Positions 1 to 8,027 of a stretch of DNA of 64,000 bases are shown here, one piece after another (the stretch's first letter is position 1; every line of letters starts with the position of its first letter). Made by a program: the position numbers and the translations under genes. The notes beneath the pieces were generated by a model, which searched no databases, had not been told where the DNA came from, and saw only the letters and a program-made list of their open reading frames with translations. Origin of the DNA: Adlercreutzia caecimuris B7. Lineage in GTDB: Bacteria; Actinomycetota; Coriobacteriia; Coriobacteriales; Eggerthellaceae. The stretch spans positions 266,424-330,423 of the forward strand of contig NZ_KE159646.1 of NCBI RefSeq assembly GCF_000403355.2, written 5' to 3'.

Positions 1-126
1 GCGAGGGCCTCGGAGGTGGTACAATCCGTCGGGAGCGGGTACGAGCCGCCCCATCGCGCCAGCGTGGCGCAGATGGCGCCCGTCGTGCCGCTCGCGGCCG
101 GCCTGGACTCGGGCATGGCCTTCTAG
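1..126 (+). CDS. C-terminal end of an unidentified protein (partial)
   Basis: An open frame enters from the left edge and stops at TAG 124-126, giving 41 residues that end in GLDSGMAF. There is no recognisable motif and too little protein to name a family. The frame uses GC-rich codons like its neighbours, and the FMN-riboswitch promoter follows 55 bases later, consistent with a real gene end. It could also be a chance frame. Confidence 0.4.
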   Translation, partial: ARASEVVQSVGSGYEPPHRASVAQMAPVVPLAAGLDSGMAF

Positions 127-181
127 GATGCGGGAGCCTCCGCCCCCATCAACTTTACGCCGTCGCCGATAGTCCGGAGGC

Positions 182-210
182 TTGCGTGTTCGGCCCGCCT
201 GCCCTACAAT
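182..210 (+). promoter_or_regulatory. Promoter of the riboflavin-uptake operon
   Basis: A -35 box TTGCGT at 182-187 and a -10 box TACAAT at 205-210 are separated by 17 bases. Transcription would begin near 217, just before the first helix of the FMN riboswitch. This placement supports the call. Confidence 0.7.
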
Positions 211-223
211 GCATCCCGTGAAT

Positions 224-382
224 TCTGTTTCAGGGCGAGGTGGAAATCCTCACTGGCGGTAAGCACGGCGGCGCATCCGAGCGCTTCCGGCAAGCCCGCG
301 ACCCTGCGAAGCCCATGCGGCTTCCAGGCTGACCCGGTGAAAATCCGGGGCCAACGGTTACAGTCCGGATGGAAGAGGCAGA
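224..382 (+). promoter_or_regulatory. FMN riboswitch (RFN element)
   Basis: The conserved RFN segments are present in order: AGGGCGAGGTGGAAAT near 232, ACTGGCGGTAA near 251, GCCCGCGACCC near 294, then GGTGAAAATCCGG and GTTACAGTCCGGATGG near 363. The closing helix P1 pairs 224-231 with 375-382 using two G-U pairs. FMN binding normally stops expression of riboflavin synthesis or uptake genes, and the downstream gene is a RibU transporter, which fits. Confidence 0.95.
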
Positions 383-435
383 TGTTCGCGCGCCGGTCTT
401 ACGGGGCCGGCACCCGGCAAGGGGAGCGCGAACCG

Positions 436-479
436 ACGAGGCCTGTATGAACCGAATTCATACGGGCTCGTTTTCTTTC
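436..479 (+). terminator. Riboswitch-linked intrinsic terminator
   Basis: The arms at about 436-450 and 458-471 (ACGAG-CCTGTATGA against TCATACGGG-CTCGT) form a long stem with one bulge, followed by TTTTCTTT at 471-478. It sits between the aptamer and ribU, so it is the likely expression platform: when FMN is bound the terminator forms and the uptake operon is off. Confidence 0.85.
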
Positions 480-538
480 TGGCGAGGGGAAGGCGAATCC
501 GCGCAGACAAGATACCTCGCCGGAAGAAGGTGATTCCC

Positions 539-1177
539 ATGGCCGACAAGCCCACCAACCACCCTGCTGCGGCAAGCCCCGTGCGCCCCGCGAAGACTCC
601 CACGGCCCAGCGTGCCCTGGCCAACACGAACCGCTGGTCCACCCGCGTGCTCGTGACCATCGCGCTGCTCTGCGCCATCTCGGTGCTGCTCACGTTCGTG
701 GAGTTCCCGCTGCTGCCCGGTGTGGCGTGGCTGTCCTACGATGCCTCGTTCATGCCCGCCATGGTATGCGGCTTCGCCTACGGGCCCGCCGCCGGCCTTG
801 CCTGCGGTGTCATTTCCGTAGTGGCCCATGGCATCCTGTTCGCCGACTTCACCGGCGCGCTCATGAACTTCCTCGTGGTCATCGGCTACGTGCTGCCGGC
901 CGCCATCGTCTACCAGCGCATCCATAACTTCAAGGGCGCCGTCATCGGGCTTGTGCTCGGCATTGTGGTGGCCGTGGTCATGGCCGTGCTCGGCAACCTG
1001 GTGGTCACGCCCGCCTGGCTCGGGGTGCCGGTGGACGCCGTGGTGGCCATGATCGTGCCCATCCTCATTCCGTTCAACTTGGCGAAGGGCATTCTGAACT
1101 CGGTGCTCACCCTTATCGTGTACAAGGCCATCTCAAATCTCATCACACCGAAGAAAGACCAAGTGAAGGGCTTCTAA
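539..1177 (+). CDS. ribU: Riboflavin ECF transporter S component RibU
   Basis: This is a 212-residue membrane protein, the substrate-binding S component of an energy-coupling-factor transporter for riboflavin. After a hydrophilic N-terminus of about 35 residues come five or six hydrophobic segments, starting with one that contains ALLCAISVLL. The RibU-like stretch with a YDASFMPAMVCGFAYGP motif follows. ATG at 539 is preferred over GTG at 530 because GAAGAAGG lies 8 bases upstream of it. The gene is directly under an FMN riboswitch and its stop abuts the GTG of the first ATPase gene, so all four ECF components are one operon. Substrate assignment rests on the riboswitch and the family resemblance together. 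Confidence 0.92.
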   Translation: MADKPTNHPAAASPVRPAKTPTAQRALANTNRWSTRVLVTIALLCAISVLLTFVEFPLLPGVAWLSYDASFMPAMVCGFAYGPAAGLACGVISVVAHGILFADFTGALMNFLVVIGYVLPAAIVYQRIHNFKGAVIGLVLGIVVAVVMAVLGNLVVTPAWLGVPVDAVVAMIVPILIPFNLAKGILNSVLTLIVYKAISNLITPKKDQVKGF

Positions 1178-2137
1178 GTGACGCAATCTGTCCCCTCTTC
1201 CGACCGAATCGCCGCTGCGGGCGCAACCGCGCCCGACGGTCATGCCTCCCCGGCCGGCTCGCTGCAGGGCGGCGCTGAGTCGGGCGCCCGTACGGACGGC
1301 TCCGCCGAAGAGGTGTTCGTCGATTTCCGCGACGCGGGCTTCACCTACGACGGCGAGCGCTTCGTCTTCCGCCATCTGGACCTCACGGTGCCCCGGGGGC
1401 AGTTCCTCTGCCTGCTCGGCGGCAACGGCTCGGGCAAGTCCACGCTCGCCAAGCACGTAAACGCCTTGCTTCTGCCCGACGAGGGAGAGGTGCGCGTGTT
1501 CGGGTGCGACACGCGTGACCCCGAGCAGACCTATTTCATCCGCTCCAACGCCGGGCTTGTGTTCCAGAATCCGGACGACCAGATCGTGGCGAGCCTCATC
1601 GAGAACGACGTGGCCTTCGGTCCCGAGAATTTGGGCGTGCCCAACCCGGAGCTGCGCGAGCGGGTGACTCGGGCGCTCGCCGAGGTGGGCCTCATGGGCT
1701 TCGAGGAGCACGAGACTCACGCGCTGTCCGGCGGCCAGAAGCAGCGCGTGGCCATTGCCGGCGTGCTGGCCATGGACCCGGCCATCCTCATCCTGGACGA
1801 GGCCACGGCCATGCTCGATCCGCGCGGGCGCGCCGGGCTCATGCGGGTGGTGCGCGAGCTGCACGTCGCGGGCATGACCGTGGTGATGATCACCCACTAC
1901 ATGGAGGAGGCCGCCGCGGCCGAGCGGGTGGTGGTGCTCGACGGCGGCGCGGTGGTGCTCGACGGCGCGCCCGCCGAGGTGCTCACCCGGGCCGACGAGC
2001 TGCGGGCGCTGTCCTTGGAGGTGCCGTTTGCCTGCCGCCTGTCCCTTGATCTGCAGGCCAGCGGCGTGCCCGTGCGCACCTGCGTGTCCGACGACGAGCT
2101 GAAGGAGGAGCTATGCGCCTTGCGTTCGAAGATGTGA
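1178..2137 (+). CDS. ecfA1: ECF transporter ATPase subunit EcfA1
   Basis: This 319-residue ABC ATPase powers the riboflavin ECF transporter. It has Walker A GGNGSGKST at 81-89, a Q-loop QNPDDQ near 130, signature LSGGQ at 173-177, Walker B ending LDEAT near 196-200 and an H-loop His at 220. The QNPDDQ Q-loop is typical of EcfA1/CbiO proteins. A GTG start immediately follows the ribU stop. The first ~45 residues are a polar extension not usual in the family, so an internal start is possible, but no better ribosome site is obvious. The 3' end overlaps ecfA2 by 25 bases, which suggests coupled translation. Confidence 0.93.
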   Translation: MTQSVPSSDRIAAAGATAPDGHASPAGSLQGGAESGARTDGSAEEVFVDFRDAGFTYDGERFVFRHLDLTVPRGQFLCLLGGNGSGKSTLAKHVNALLLPDEGEVRVFGCDTRDPEQTYFIRSNAGLVFQNPDDQIVASLIENDVAFGPENLGVPNPELRERVTRALAEVGLMGFEEHETHALSGGQKQRVAIAGVLAMDPAILILDEATAMLDPRGRAGLMRVVRELHVAGMTVVMITHYMEEAAAAERVVVLDGGAVVLDGAPAEVLTRADELRALSLEVPFACRLSLDLQASGVPVRTCVSDDELKEELCALRSKM

Positions 2138-3123
2138 GCTACTCCTACGACGGCGGCCAGGCGAAGCGCCGCCGCGGGAAGCGGGCCGCCGAGAAGCAGG
2201 AGCGCCGCGCCGACTGGGGCAACGCCCCCGATGCGCGCTGGGCTTTGCGCGAGGTGACGTTTGCCGTGGAGCCGGGGGAATTCCTCGGTGTGGCGGGGCA
2301 TACCGGCAGCGGCAAGTCCACGCTCATCCAGCATATGAACGGGCTCGTGCACCCCACCTGCGGCCGGGTGACTGCCGACGGGGAGGACCTGGCGGCCAAG
2401 GGCGTGGCCGCCAAGGTGCGCAGTCGGGTGGGCCTTGTGTTCCAGTACCCCGAGAACCAGCTGTTCGCCACCACGGTCTACGATGATGTGGCTTTCGGGC
2501 CGCGCAACATGAAGCTGTCCGAAGACGAAGTGGCGCGCCGGGTGGAACAGGCCCTCGCCCTCGTGGGCCTGTCGGTCGACGAGATCGGCGAGCGCAGCCC
2601 CTTCGACCTGTCCGGCGGTCAGCAGCGCCGTGCGGCCTTCGCCGGCGTACTCGCCATGGAGCCCGAGGTGCTCGTGCTCGACGAGCCGGTGGCCGGCCTG
2701 GACCCGCTTTCCCGCGCCGATTTCCTGGCGCTCATCGCATCGTTTCACGCCTCGGGGATGACGGTTGTGATGGTGTCGCACTCTATGGAGGATCTGGCGG
2801 TGTTGGCCGACCGCATCCTCGTGCTGTCCGAGGGCAGCGTGTTCTCCCTGGGCGCGCCCGCCGAGGTCTTCGCCGACCCGGCGGCCTTGAAGGCGGTGGG
2901 GCTGGCCGCCCCGGCGCCCCAGGCCTTCGCGAACGCCCTGCGCGAGGCGGGGTTTGCTCTTAACCGCGCGCTCTACGACGAGGAGGCGCTTGCGGCCGAT
3001 ATTGCCGCGCAGCTGGATGGCATCGCGAACGGCACGGGCGAGGTGGCTGCCGATGCCGGCAATGCCGCTCCGGGGGCTGCCTGCGGCGACCTGTGCGCCG
3101 AGGGCGGTGTCGATCATGGCTGA
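2113..3123 (+). CDS. ecfA2: ECF transporter ATPase subunit EcfA2
   Basis: The second ATPase of the ECF energising module has 336 residues. Walker A GHTGSGKST is at 62-70, the Q-loop is QYPENQ near 111, signature LSGGQ is at 166-170 and Walker B ends LVLDEP near 182. The QYPENQ Q-loop is characteristic of EcfA2. A basic insertion of about 27 residues (15-41) interrupts the first beta strands and is not normal for the family. There is also a low-complexity Ala/Gly tail of about 40 residues. AAGGAGGA lies just upstream of the ATG, inside ecfA1. The stop overlaps the ecfT start by 8 bases. Confidence 0.93.
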   Translation: MRLAFEDVSYSYDGGQAKRRRGKRAAEKQERRADWGNAPDARWALREVTFAVEPGEFLGVAGHTGSGKSTLIQHMNGLVHPTCGRVTADGEDLAAKGVAAKVRSRVGLVFQYPENQLFATTVYDDVAFGPRNMKLSEDEVARRVEQALALVGLSVDEIGERSPFDLSGGQQRRAAFAGVLAMEPEVLVLDEPVAGLDPLSRADFLALIASFHASGMTVVMVSHSMEDLAVLADRILVLSEGSVFSLGAPAEVFADPAALKAVGLAAPAPQAFANALREAGFALNRALYDEEALAADIAAQLDGIANGTGEVAADAGNAAPGAACGDLCAEGGVDHG

Positions 3124-3916
3124 GCGTGCCATCATCGGCCAGTACTGGCCCGAGGAGTCGGTGGTGCACGCCATGGATCCGCGGGTGAAGTTCGTGCTGT
3201 CCCTCGTGCTCATGGCGGCGGTGTTCTGCGCTGCCACCCCGCTTTCCCTGGCGGTGGCGGCGTTGTTCGTCGTCGGCTTCTATGCGGCGTCGCGCATCCC
3301 GCTTATCCAGGTGGTGCGCGCTTTGGCGCCCTTGCTTGTGCTCGTGGTGCTGACGGCGCTTCTGAACGTGTTGTTCGTCCAAGGCGGCCAGGTGTACTTC
3401 CAGTGGGGCGTTATCTGCATCAGCGAGAAGGGCCTGCAATCGGCCGTCTTCATCGGCTGTCGTCTGCTTTTGCTGCTTATGGGTATGAGCCTGCTTACGC
3501 TGACCACCACGACTCTGGATATCACTGCGGCCTTCGAGCGTCTCATGGCGCCGCTGGCCCGCATCGGCTTACCCGCTCACGAGCTCGGCATGATCCTCGG
3601 CATCGCCCTGCGTTTCCTGCCTCAGTTCATGACCGAGCTCGGCGTCATCTACCGGGCCCAGGTCAGCCGCGGGGCCCATTTCAACGTGAACCCCTTCAAG
3701 GGGGGCGTGCGCACGCTCACGGCCCTTATGGTGCCGCTGTTCGCGAGCGCCTTTCGGCACGCCGAGACGCTCTCGGGCGCCATGGAGGCGCGCTGCTACC
3801 ACGGCGGCGTGGGCATAACGCGCCTGAACCCCCTTGCTCTCACCTGGCGCGACGGCGTGGGCACGGGTGCCATTCTGCTTATGCTGGCCGCCGTCATCGC
3901 CGTGAACTTCATTTAG
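3116..3916 (+). CDS. ecfT: ECF transporter transmembrane subunit EcfT
   Basis: This 266-residue scaffold membrane protein joins RibU to the two ATPases. It starts with a cytosolic IGQYWPEESVVHAMDPRVK segment typical of EcfT/CbiQ, followed by hydrophobic helices. The C-terminal coupling region contains RGAHFNVNPFKG and AMEARCYHGG, which matches the Ala-Arg-X motif that contacts the ATPases. ATG at 3116 was chosen because it overlaps the ecfA2 stop and gives the normal length; longer in-frame starts lie deep in ecfA2. With ribU, ecfA1 and ecfA2 in the same operon, this looks like a dedicated riboflavin importer, although EcfA/T could also serve other S components. Confidence 0.93.
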   Translation: MAERAIIGQYWPEESVVHAMDPRVKFVLSLVLMAAVFCAATPLSLAVAALFVVGFYAASRIPLIQVVRALAPLLVLVVLTALLNVLFVQGGQVYFQWGVICISEKGLQSAVFIGCRLLLLLMGMSLLTLTTTTLDITAAFERLMAPLARIGLPAHELGMILGIALRFLPQFMTELGVIYRAQVSRGAHFNVNPFKGGVRTLTALMVPLFASAFRHAETLSGAMEARCYHGGVGITRLNPLALTWRDGVGTGAILLMLAAVIAVNFI

Positions 3917-3929
3917 AAAGGAATTTCCC

Positions 3930-4358
3930 ATGTCCCAAGGAAAAGAGACCATCGTCAGCTACCTGACCAGCGTTCCCGCGTGGTACCTGTCCACCGTAGA
4001 GGAGACTCCGGAAGGGCCGCGGCCCCACGTGCGCCCCTTCAGCTTCGCCATGATGCAGGACGGCGATATCCAGTTCTGCACCGCCACCACGAAGGACTGC
4101 TACCGCGAGATGGCCGCGAACCCCTCCGTGGAGCTGACCGCCTGGAAGTCGGGTGCCGGATGGGTGATCCTGCGCGGGAAGGCGAACCTGACCGACACCG
4201 CCGACGCCCGTACCCGCGAAGAGGGCTTCAAGCACATGGTGGCCCTCGGGGAAGATTGGGCGAGCGCCGACGACGAGCGCCTTACCTTCTTCACCATCGA
4301 AGAGGCCGAGGCCTGGATCTGCGATATCGACGGCAGCTGGAACCCCGTTGAGCTATAG
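3930..4358 (+). CDS. Pyridoxamine 5'-phosphate oxidase-like flavin-binding protein
   Basis: The protein has 142 residues with the split-barrel PNPOx fold: WYLSTVEE early strand, HVRPFSFAMMQDGDIQFCT barrel strands, and an Asn-Pro-Ser-Val-Glu-Leu segment typical of the family, ending WNPVEL. Such proteins usually bind FMN or a related flavin and reduce small substrates; the exact reaction cannot be told. GAAAGGAA precedes the ATG, and the gene begins 13 bases after ecfT. It is therefore probably co-transcribed with riboflavin uptake and under the same FMN riboswitch. A heme- or nitro-reducing role is equally possible. Confidence 0.8.
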   Translation: MSQGKETIVSYLTSVPAWYLSTVEETPEGPRPHVRPFSFAMMQDGDIQFCTATTKDCYREMAANPSVELTAWKSGAGWVILRGKANLTDTADARTREEGFKHMVALGEDWASADDERLTFFTIEEAEAWICDIDGSWNPVEL

Positions 4359-4396
4359 TGGTCAGCTGGCTGTAGCCGATTCGTTCCTTATGGGTA

Positions 4397-4526
4397 GTCG
4401 GTGGAGGGGCCGAAGGGCTCGCGCGCAGATTCCGCAGTCTCGGAAATGTTGGTGTAAAATTCTTACACCAACATTTCCGAAAGCGAGGACCTGACCGAGC
4501 ACGAGGCCTTCGGCCCCTCCACCGAC
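4397..4526. repeat. Nested palindromic repeat, copy A
   Basis: A perfect 20-bp outer inverted repeat (4397-4416 with 4507-4526) encloses a second perfect hairpin at about 4439-4480 (TCGGAAATGTTGGTGTAA and its complement). Between the stems are segments shared with other copies: CGCGCGCAGATTCCGCAG on the left, and AAAGCGAGGACCTG then CGAGCACGAG on the right. The outer arm sequence is unique to this copy. It fills the gap between the PNPOx-like gene and the first symporter. Confidence 0.85.
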
Positions 4527-4548
4527 GGTCAGGCTCTATAAGGATCCT

Positions 4549-5979
4549 ATGACTGACATCCTCACCACTATCGACTCCATCGTGTGGGGCCCCGCGATGA
4601 TCGCGCTCCTTCTGGGCACCCACGTCTACCTCACCTTCCGCACCGGCTTCATCCAGCGCAAGCTGCCGGCGGCCATCCGCAGGTCGGTGCACCGCGACCC
4701 CGACGGCAAAGGCGATATCTCCAGCTTCGGGGCCCTGGCCACGGCGCTGGCGGCCACCATCGGCACCGGCTCCATCGTGGGCGTGGCCACGGCGCTTCTG
4801 GCAGGAGGCCCGGGTGCCATCTTCTGGATGTGGATCGCCGGCCTGTTCGGCATTGCCACTAAATACGTGGAGACCTATGCGGCGGTGAAGTACCGCGTGC
4901 GCGACCGGCGCGGCCAGATGATGGGCGGCGCCATGTTCGTGTGGAAGCGGGCCTTCGCCCGGCCCGATGGCACGGTGCCCTGGTGGGCGACGCTAGGGGC
5001 CGTGGCCTTCGCCGCCTTCGCTATCATCGCCACCATCGGCACCGGCTCGGCGGTGCAGGCGGCGGCCATCTCGGGTATTGTCACCTCGTCCATTCCCGCC
5101 ATTCCGGCTGTGGCCGTGGGTCTGGTCATCGTGGTGGCCGTGGCGGCGGTCATCTTCGGCGGCGTGAACTCCATCGCCCGGGTGTGCGAATGGCTCGTGC
5201 CCGTCATGGCCGGCGCCTACGCCCTCGGCTGCCTCGTCATCATGGCCATGAACGCCCCGGTGCTGGGCCAGGCCGTGGGGCTCATCCTGGAATGCGCTTT
5301 CACGGCGAAGGCCGCCTTCGGCGGGGCCGTGGGCTCCGGCATGATCATGGCCCTGCAATTCGGCTGCGCCCGCGGGCTGTTCTCCAACGAGAGCGGTCTG
5401 GGCACCGCCCCCATTGTGGCGGCCGCCGCCAAGACCCGCAACCCGGCCGACCAGGCGCTCATCTCCATGACCGGCGCCTTCTGGTCCACCGGCGTCATCT
5501 GTCTGCTCACCGGTCTCGTGCTTGTGTCCACGATGATCGCCCATCCCGAGATCGGCCAGGAGATCCTCGCCGATCCCTCCGTCGCCACCGGTGCGGCGCT
5601 GGCCAGCGCCGCCTTCGCCGAGATTCCCGTGTTTGGCACGCCCATCCTGGTGCTCGGTATGTGCTCGTTCGCCTACTCCACCATTTTGGGCTGGAGCTAC
5701 TACGGCAACCGCTGCGTGGCCTACCTGTTCGGGCCCAAGGGCATCAAGCCCTATCAGATCGTGTACGTGGCCGTGGCCTTCTTCGGGGCCATCGGGGTGG
5801 GGGACGTGGTGTGGACCATCTCGGATATCGGCAACGCGCTCATGGCCATCCCCAACATCATCGTGGTGCTGTTGCTGTCGGGCATGATCGCGCGGGAGAC
5901 CCGGCATTTCGTCTACGAGGGGCATCTGGACGAGGAGTACGCCGAGCCCGTGCCCGTGGTGGACAAGGCCCAGCTGTAG
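4549..5979 (+). CDS. Alanine/glycine:cation symporter family protein (first paralog)
   Basis: This 476-residue polytopic membrane protein belongs to the AGCS (AlsT/DagA) family, which imports alanine or glycine with sodium or protons. The family signature appears around FGCARGLFSNESGLGTAP, with GTGSIVGVATALLAGGPGA earlier and a WSYYGNRC segment late. About ten hydrophobic helices are visible. The ATG lies eight bases after TAAGGATCC. The next gene is a paralog of identical length, so the pair arose by duplication; substrate differences cannot be read from sequence. The 5' gap is occupied by repeat copy A, so how the gene is transcribed is unclear. Confidence 0.93.
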   Translation: MTDILTTIDSIVWGPAMIALLLGTHVYLTFRTGFIQRKLPAAIRRSVHRDPDGKGDISSFGALATALAATIGTGSIVGVATALLAGGPGAIFWMWIAGLFGIATKYVETYAAVKYRVRDRRGQMMGGAMFVWKRAFARPDGTVPWWATLGAVAFAAFAIIATIGTGSAVQAAAISGIVTSSIPAIPAVAVGLVIVVAVAAVIFGGVNSIARVCEWLVPVMAGAYALGCLVIMAMNAPVLGQAVGLILECAFTAKAAFGGAVGSGMIMALQFGCARGLFSNESGLGTAPIVAAAAKTRNPADQALISMTGAFWSTGVICLLTGLVLVSTMIAHPEIGQEILADPSVATGAALASAAFAEIPVFGTPILVLGMCSFAYSTILGWSYYGNRCVAYLFGPKGIKPYQIVYVAVAFFGAIGVGDVVWTISDIGNALMAIPNIIVVLLLSGMIARETRHFVYEGHLDEEYAEPVPVVDKAQL

Positions 5980-6083
5980 CACCGGGGCCGCCGACGGGCG
6001 AAACCGCGCTCCGCGCCCGCGCATGCCCCACGGCGCGCGGGGCGCGCGGCTGCCGTTCGCTGGTAATTCTCTCATTGTTAACA

Positions 6084-6110
6084 TTGCCGCTCAGCTTCTC
6101 TGCCTATAAT
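6084..6110 (+). promoter_or_regulatory. Promoter of the second symporter gene
   Basis: A perfect -10 box TATAAT is at 6105-6110 with TTGCCG at 6084-6089, a 15-base spacer that is slightly short. The stretch 6060-6120 is AT-richer than its surroundings. It lies about 125 bases before the ATG at 6235 and suggests that the two symporter genes are independently transcribed. Confidence 0.5.
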
Positions 6111-6234
6111 GCGGGTACTTTAGCGCGTTAAAGTGCCCGGGTCGCTCTGGCGGCGGCTCGGACCGCGATGGGGCTTGGGGGCCTTACGCTCGCGGGCCCT
6201 GTGCCGACGCGCCCGTAGGAGAGGAGTGCGATTC

Positions 6235-7665
6235 ATGGATATGATCGTGAACGCCATCAACGCCATCGACGGCTTCGTATGGGGACCGCCGATGCTCGTG
6301 CTGCTGCTGGGCAGCCACATCTTTTTGACCTTCCGCACCGGGTTCATCCAGCGGAAGCTGCCGACGGCCATCAAGCTATCGGTAACCAAGGACCCCGACG
6401 CCCCCGGAGACATCAGCCAGTTCGGCGCCTTGTGCACGGCCCTGTCGGCCACCATCGGCACCGGCAACATCGTCGGCGTGGGCACGGCCATCATCGCCGG
6501 CGGCCCGGGCGCGGTGTTCTGGATGTGGATTACCGGCGTCTTCGGTATCGCCACCAAGTACTCCGAGACCTTCGCCGCGGTGAAGTACCGCGTGAAGGAC
6601 CACAACGGCAACATGCTCGGCGGCGCCATGTACGCCTGGAAGCGCGGCTTTATCGACAAGGCCGGCAACACTCCCTGGTGGGCCATGCTCGGCGCCGGCG
6701 CCTTCGCCCTGTTCGCGGCCATCGCGTCGTTCGGCATTGGCTCGGCCGTGCAGTCCTCGGCCATGACTGAGGTTATCTCCACGAACCTGCCCGGCGTACC
6801 GGCTTGGGGTATCGGCCTGGCCATCGTCATCATGGTGTCCGTGGTCATCTTCGGCGGCGTGAAGGTGATCTCCAACGTCTGCGAGAAGCTCGTGCCCTTC
6901 ATGGCCCTGGCCTACATCTGGGGTTGTGTGGTCATCCTCGGCATGAACTGGGAGCTTGTCTGGCCGGCGCTCTGTCTCATCGTGGAGAGCGCCTTCACGG
7001 CCAAGGCGGCCTTCGGCGGCGCGCTCGGTTCCGGCCTTATGCTGGCGCTGCAGTTCGGCTGCGCCCGCGGCCTGTTCTCCAATGAGTCGGGCCTCGGCTC
7101 GGCGCCCATCGTGGCCTCGGCGGCCGCTACGCGCAACCCGGCGCGCCAGGCGCTCGTCTCCATGACCGGCACCTTCTGGGACACCGTGGTCATCTGCCTG
7201 CTCACCGGCCTCGTGCTCGTGTCCACTATGCTCGGCAACGCCGACCTGCAGGCTGAGATCATGGCCGGCAATATCACCGCCGGTGCGGCCCTGTCCTCGG
7301 CGGCCTTCGCCGAGATCCCCTACATCGGCACGCCCATCCTCATCTTCGGCATGATCCTGTTCGCCTACTCCACTATTCTCGGCTGGTCCTACTACGGCAA
7401 CCGCTGCGTCACCTACCTGTTCGGCAAGCGCGCCATCCGCCCCTACCAGATGCTCTACGTGCTGGTGGCCTTCCTCGGCGCCATCGGCGTGGGCGACGTG
7501 GTCTGGACGGTCTCCGATATCACCAACGCGCTCATGGCCATCCCCAACATCATCATGGTACTGCTGCTCTCGGGCCTCATCGCCCGCGAGACGCGCCACT
7601 ACGTGTACGAGGGCAACCTCGAGGAGCGCGACGAGACCCCCATCCCGCAGCTGGACAGCAAGTAA
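6235..7665 (+). CDS. Alanine/glycine:cation symporter family protein (second paralog)
   Basis: This 476-residue AGCS symporter is closely similar to the preceding one along its whole length. It shares GTGNIVGVGTAIIAGGPGA, FGCARGLFSNESGLGSAP and WSYYGNRC. The ATG at 6235 is chosen because AGGAGAGGAG lies 8-17 bases upstream and the resulting length matches the paralog exactly; the frame is open 34 codons further upstream but without a ribosome site. It has its own likely promoter and is followed by a strong hairpin. It probably carries small neutral amino acids with sodium. Confidence 0.93.
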   Translation: MDMIVNAINAIDGFVWGPPMLVLLLGSHIFLTFRTGFIQRKLPTAIKLSVTKDPDAPGDISQFGALCTALSATIGTGNIVGVGTAIIAGGPGAVFWMWITGVFGIATKYSETFAAVKYRVKDHNGNMLGGAMYAWKRGFIDKAGNTPWWAMLGAGAFALFAAIASFGIGSAVQSSAMTEVISTNLPGVPAWGIGLAIVIMVSVVIFGGVKVISNVCEKLVPFMALAYIWGCVVILGMNWELVWPALCLIVESAFTAKAAFGGALGSGLMLALQFGCARGLFSNESGLGSAPIVASAAATRNPARQALVSMTGTFWDTVVICLLTGLVLVSTMLGNADLQAEIMAGNITAGAALSSAAFAEIPYIGTPILIFGMILFAYSTILGWSYYGNRCVTYLFGKRAIRPYQMLYVLVAFLGAIGVGDVVWTVSDITNALMAIPNIIMVLLLSGLIARETRHYVYEGNLEERDETPIPQLDSK

Positions 7666-7691
7666 TCATTCTGCAAAATATGGTGTGACGG

Positions 7692-7720
7692 ACGAGCGCT
7701 CTGCCATGCAGGGCGCTCGT
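7692..7720 (+). terminator. Hairpin after the second symporter
   Basis: Thirteen base pairs (7692-7704 with 7708-7720, one G-U) close on a three-base loop. The run after it is GTTAGAAT rather than a clean T tract, so termination efficiency is uncertain. The TAGAAT there may be the -10 of the following small gene. Confidence 0.5.
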
Positions 7721-7800
7721 GTTAGAATGGCCAGATGGTCGACGGGCCGTAAGTCCTGAGCGCCAGGCGGTGCCTTCTTTTTCGAGAGGAGGTGAATCGC

Positions 7801-7914
7801 TTGGACGTCTTCGTTTTCATCGTGCGCCTGGTGACAGCTGTTGTCGGGTTGCTGAGGGAGGCGGTTGCGTTCTCCGAGACGCTCAGGAGGGGCCAACATA
7901 GGAAGGACCGCTAG
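7801..7914 (+). CDS. Small hydrophobic peptide, possible type I toxin
   Basis: A TTG-started frame of 37 residues has a very strong ribosome site (GAGAGGAGGTGA) eight bases upstream. The peptide begins DVFVFIVRLVTAVVGLL, enough for one membrane helix, and ends in the basic tail RRGQHRKDR. That shape is common to type I toxins and holin-like small peptides, but I recognise no family. A TAGAAT box at 7723-7728 could drive it. A 10-bp hairpin at 7905-7930 overlaps its stop, and an extended -10 faces it from the other strand near 7984-7992. Function is inferred only from architecture. Confidence 0.5.
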   Translation: MDVFVFIVRLVTAVVGLLREAVAFSETLRRGQHRKDR

Positions 7915-7930
7915 TTCGCGCTAGCGGTCC
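7905..7930. terminator. Bidirectional hairpin at the end of the small peptide gene
   Basis: GGACCGCTAG at 7905-7914 pairs perfectly with CTAGCGGTCC at 7921-7930 around a six-base loop. There is no strong T run on either side. It would be shared by the peptide mRNA and by any leftward transcript starting near 7978. Confidence 0.5.
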
Positions 7931-7983
7931 CAACTAAACGACGGTGCCGCCTGCACATCACCTCAGGCTGGTCCGTTGGCCTC

Positions 7984-7992
7984 ATTCTAGCA
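7984..7992 (-). promoter_or_regulatory. Possible extended -10 promoter for an antisense RNA
   Basis: On the minus strand TGCTAGAAT (7992 to 7984) matches an extended -10 box, but no clear -35 is seen. A transcript from it would run left into the hairpin at 7905-7930 and overlap the 3' end of the small peptide gene, giving an RNA of roughly 75 bases. Confidence 0.35.
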
Positions 7993-8027
7993 TAAGTTGC
8001 ACGGGAAGGCGAACGGGCGGAAGCGGT

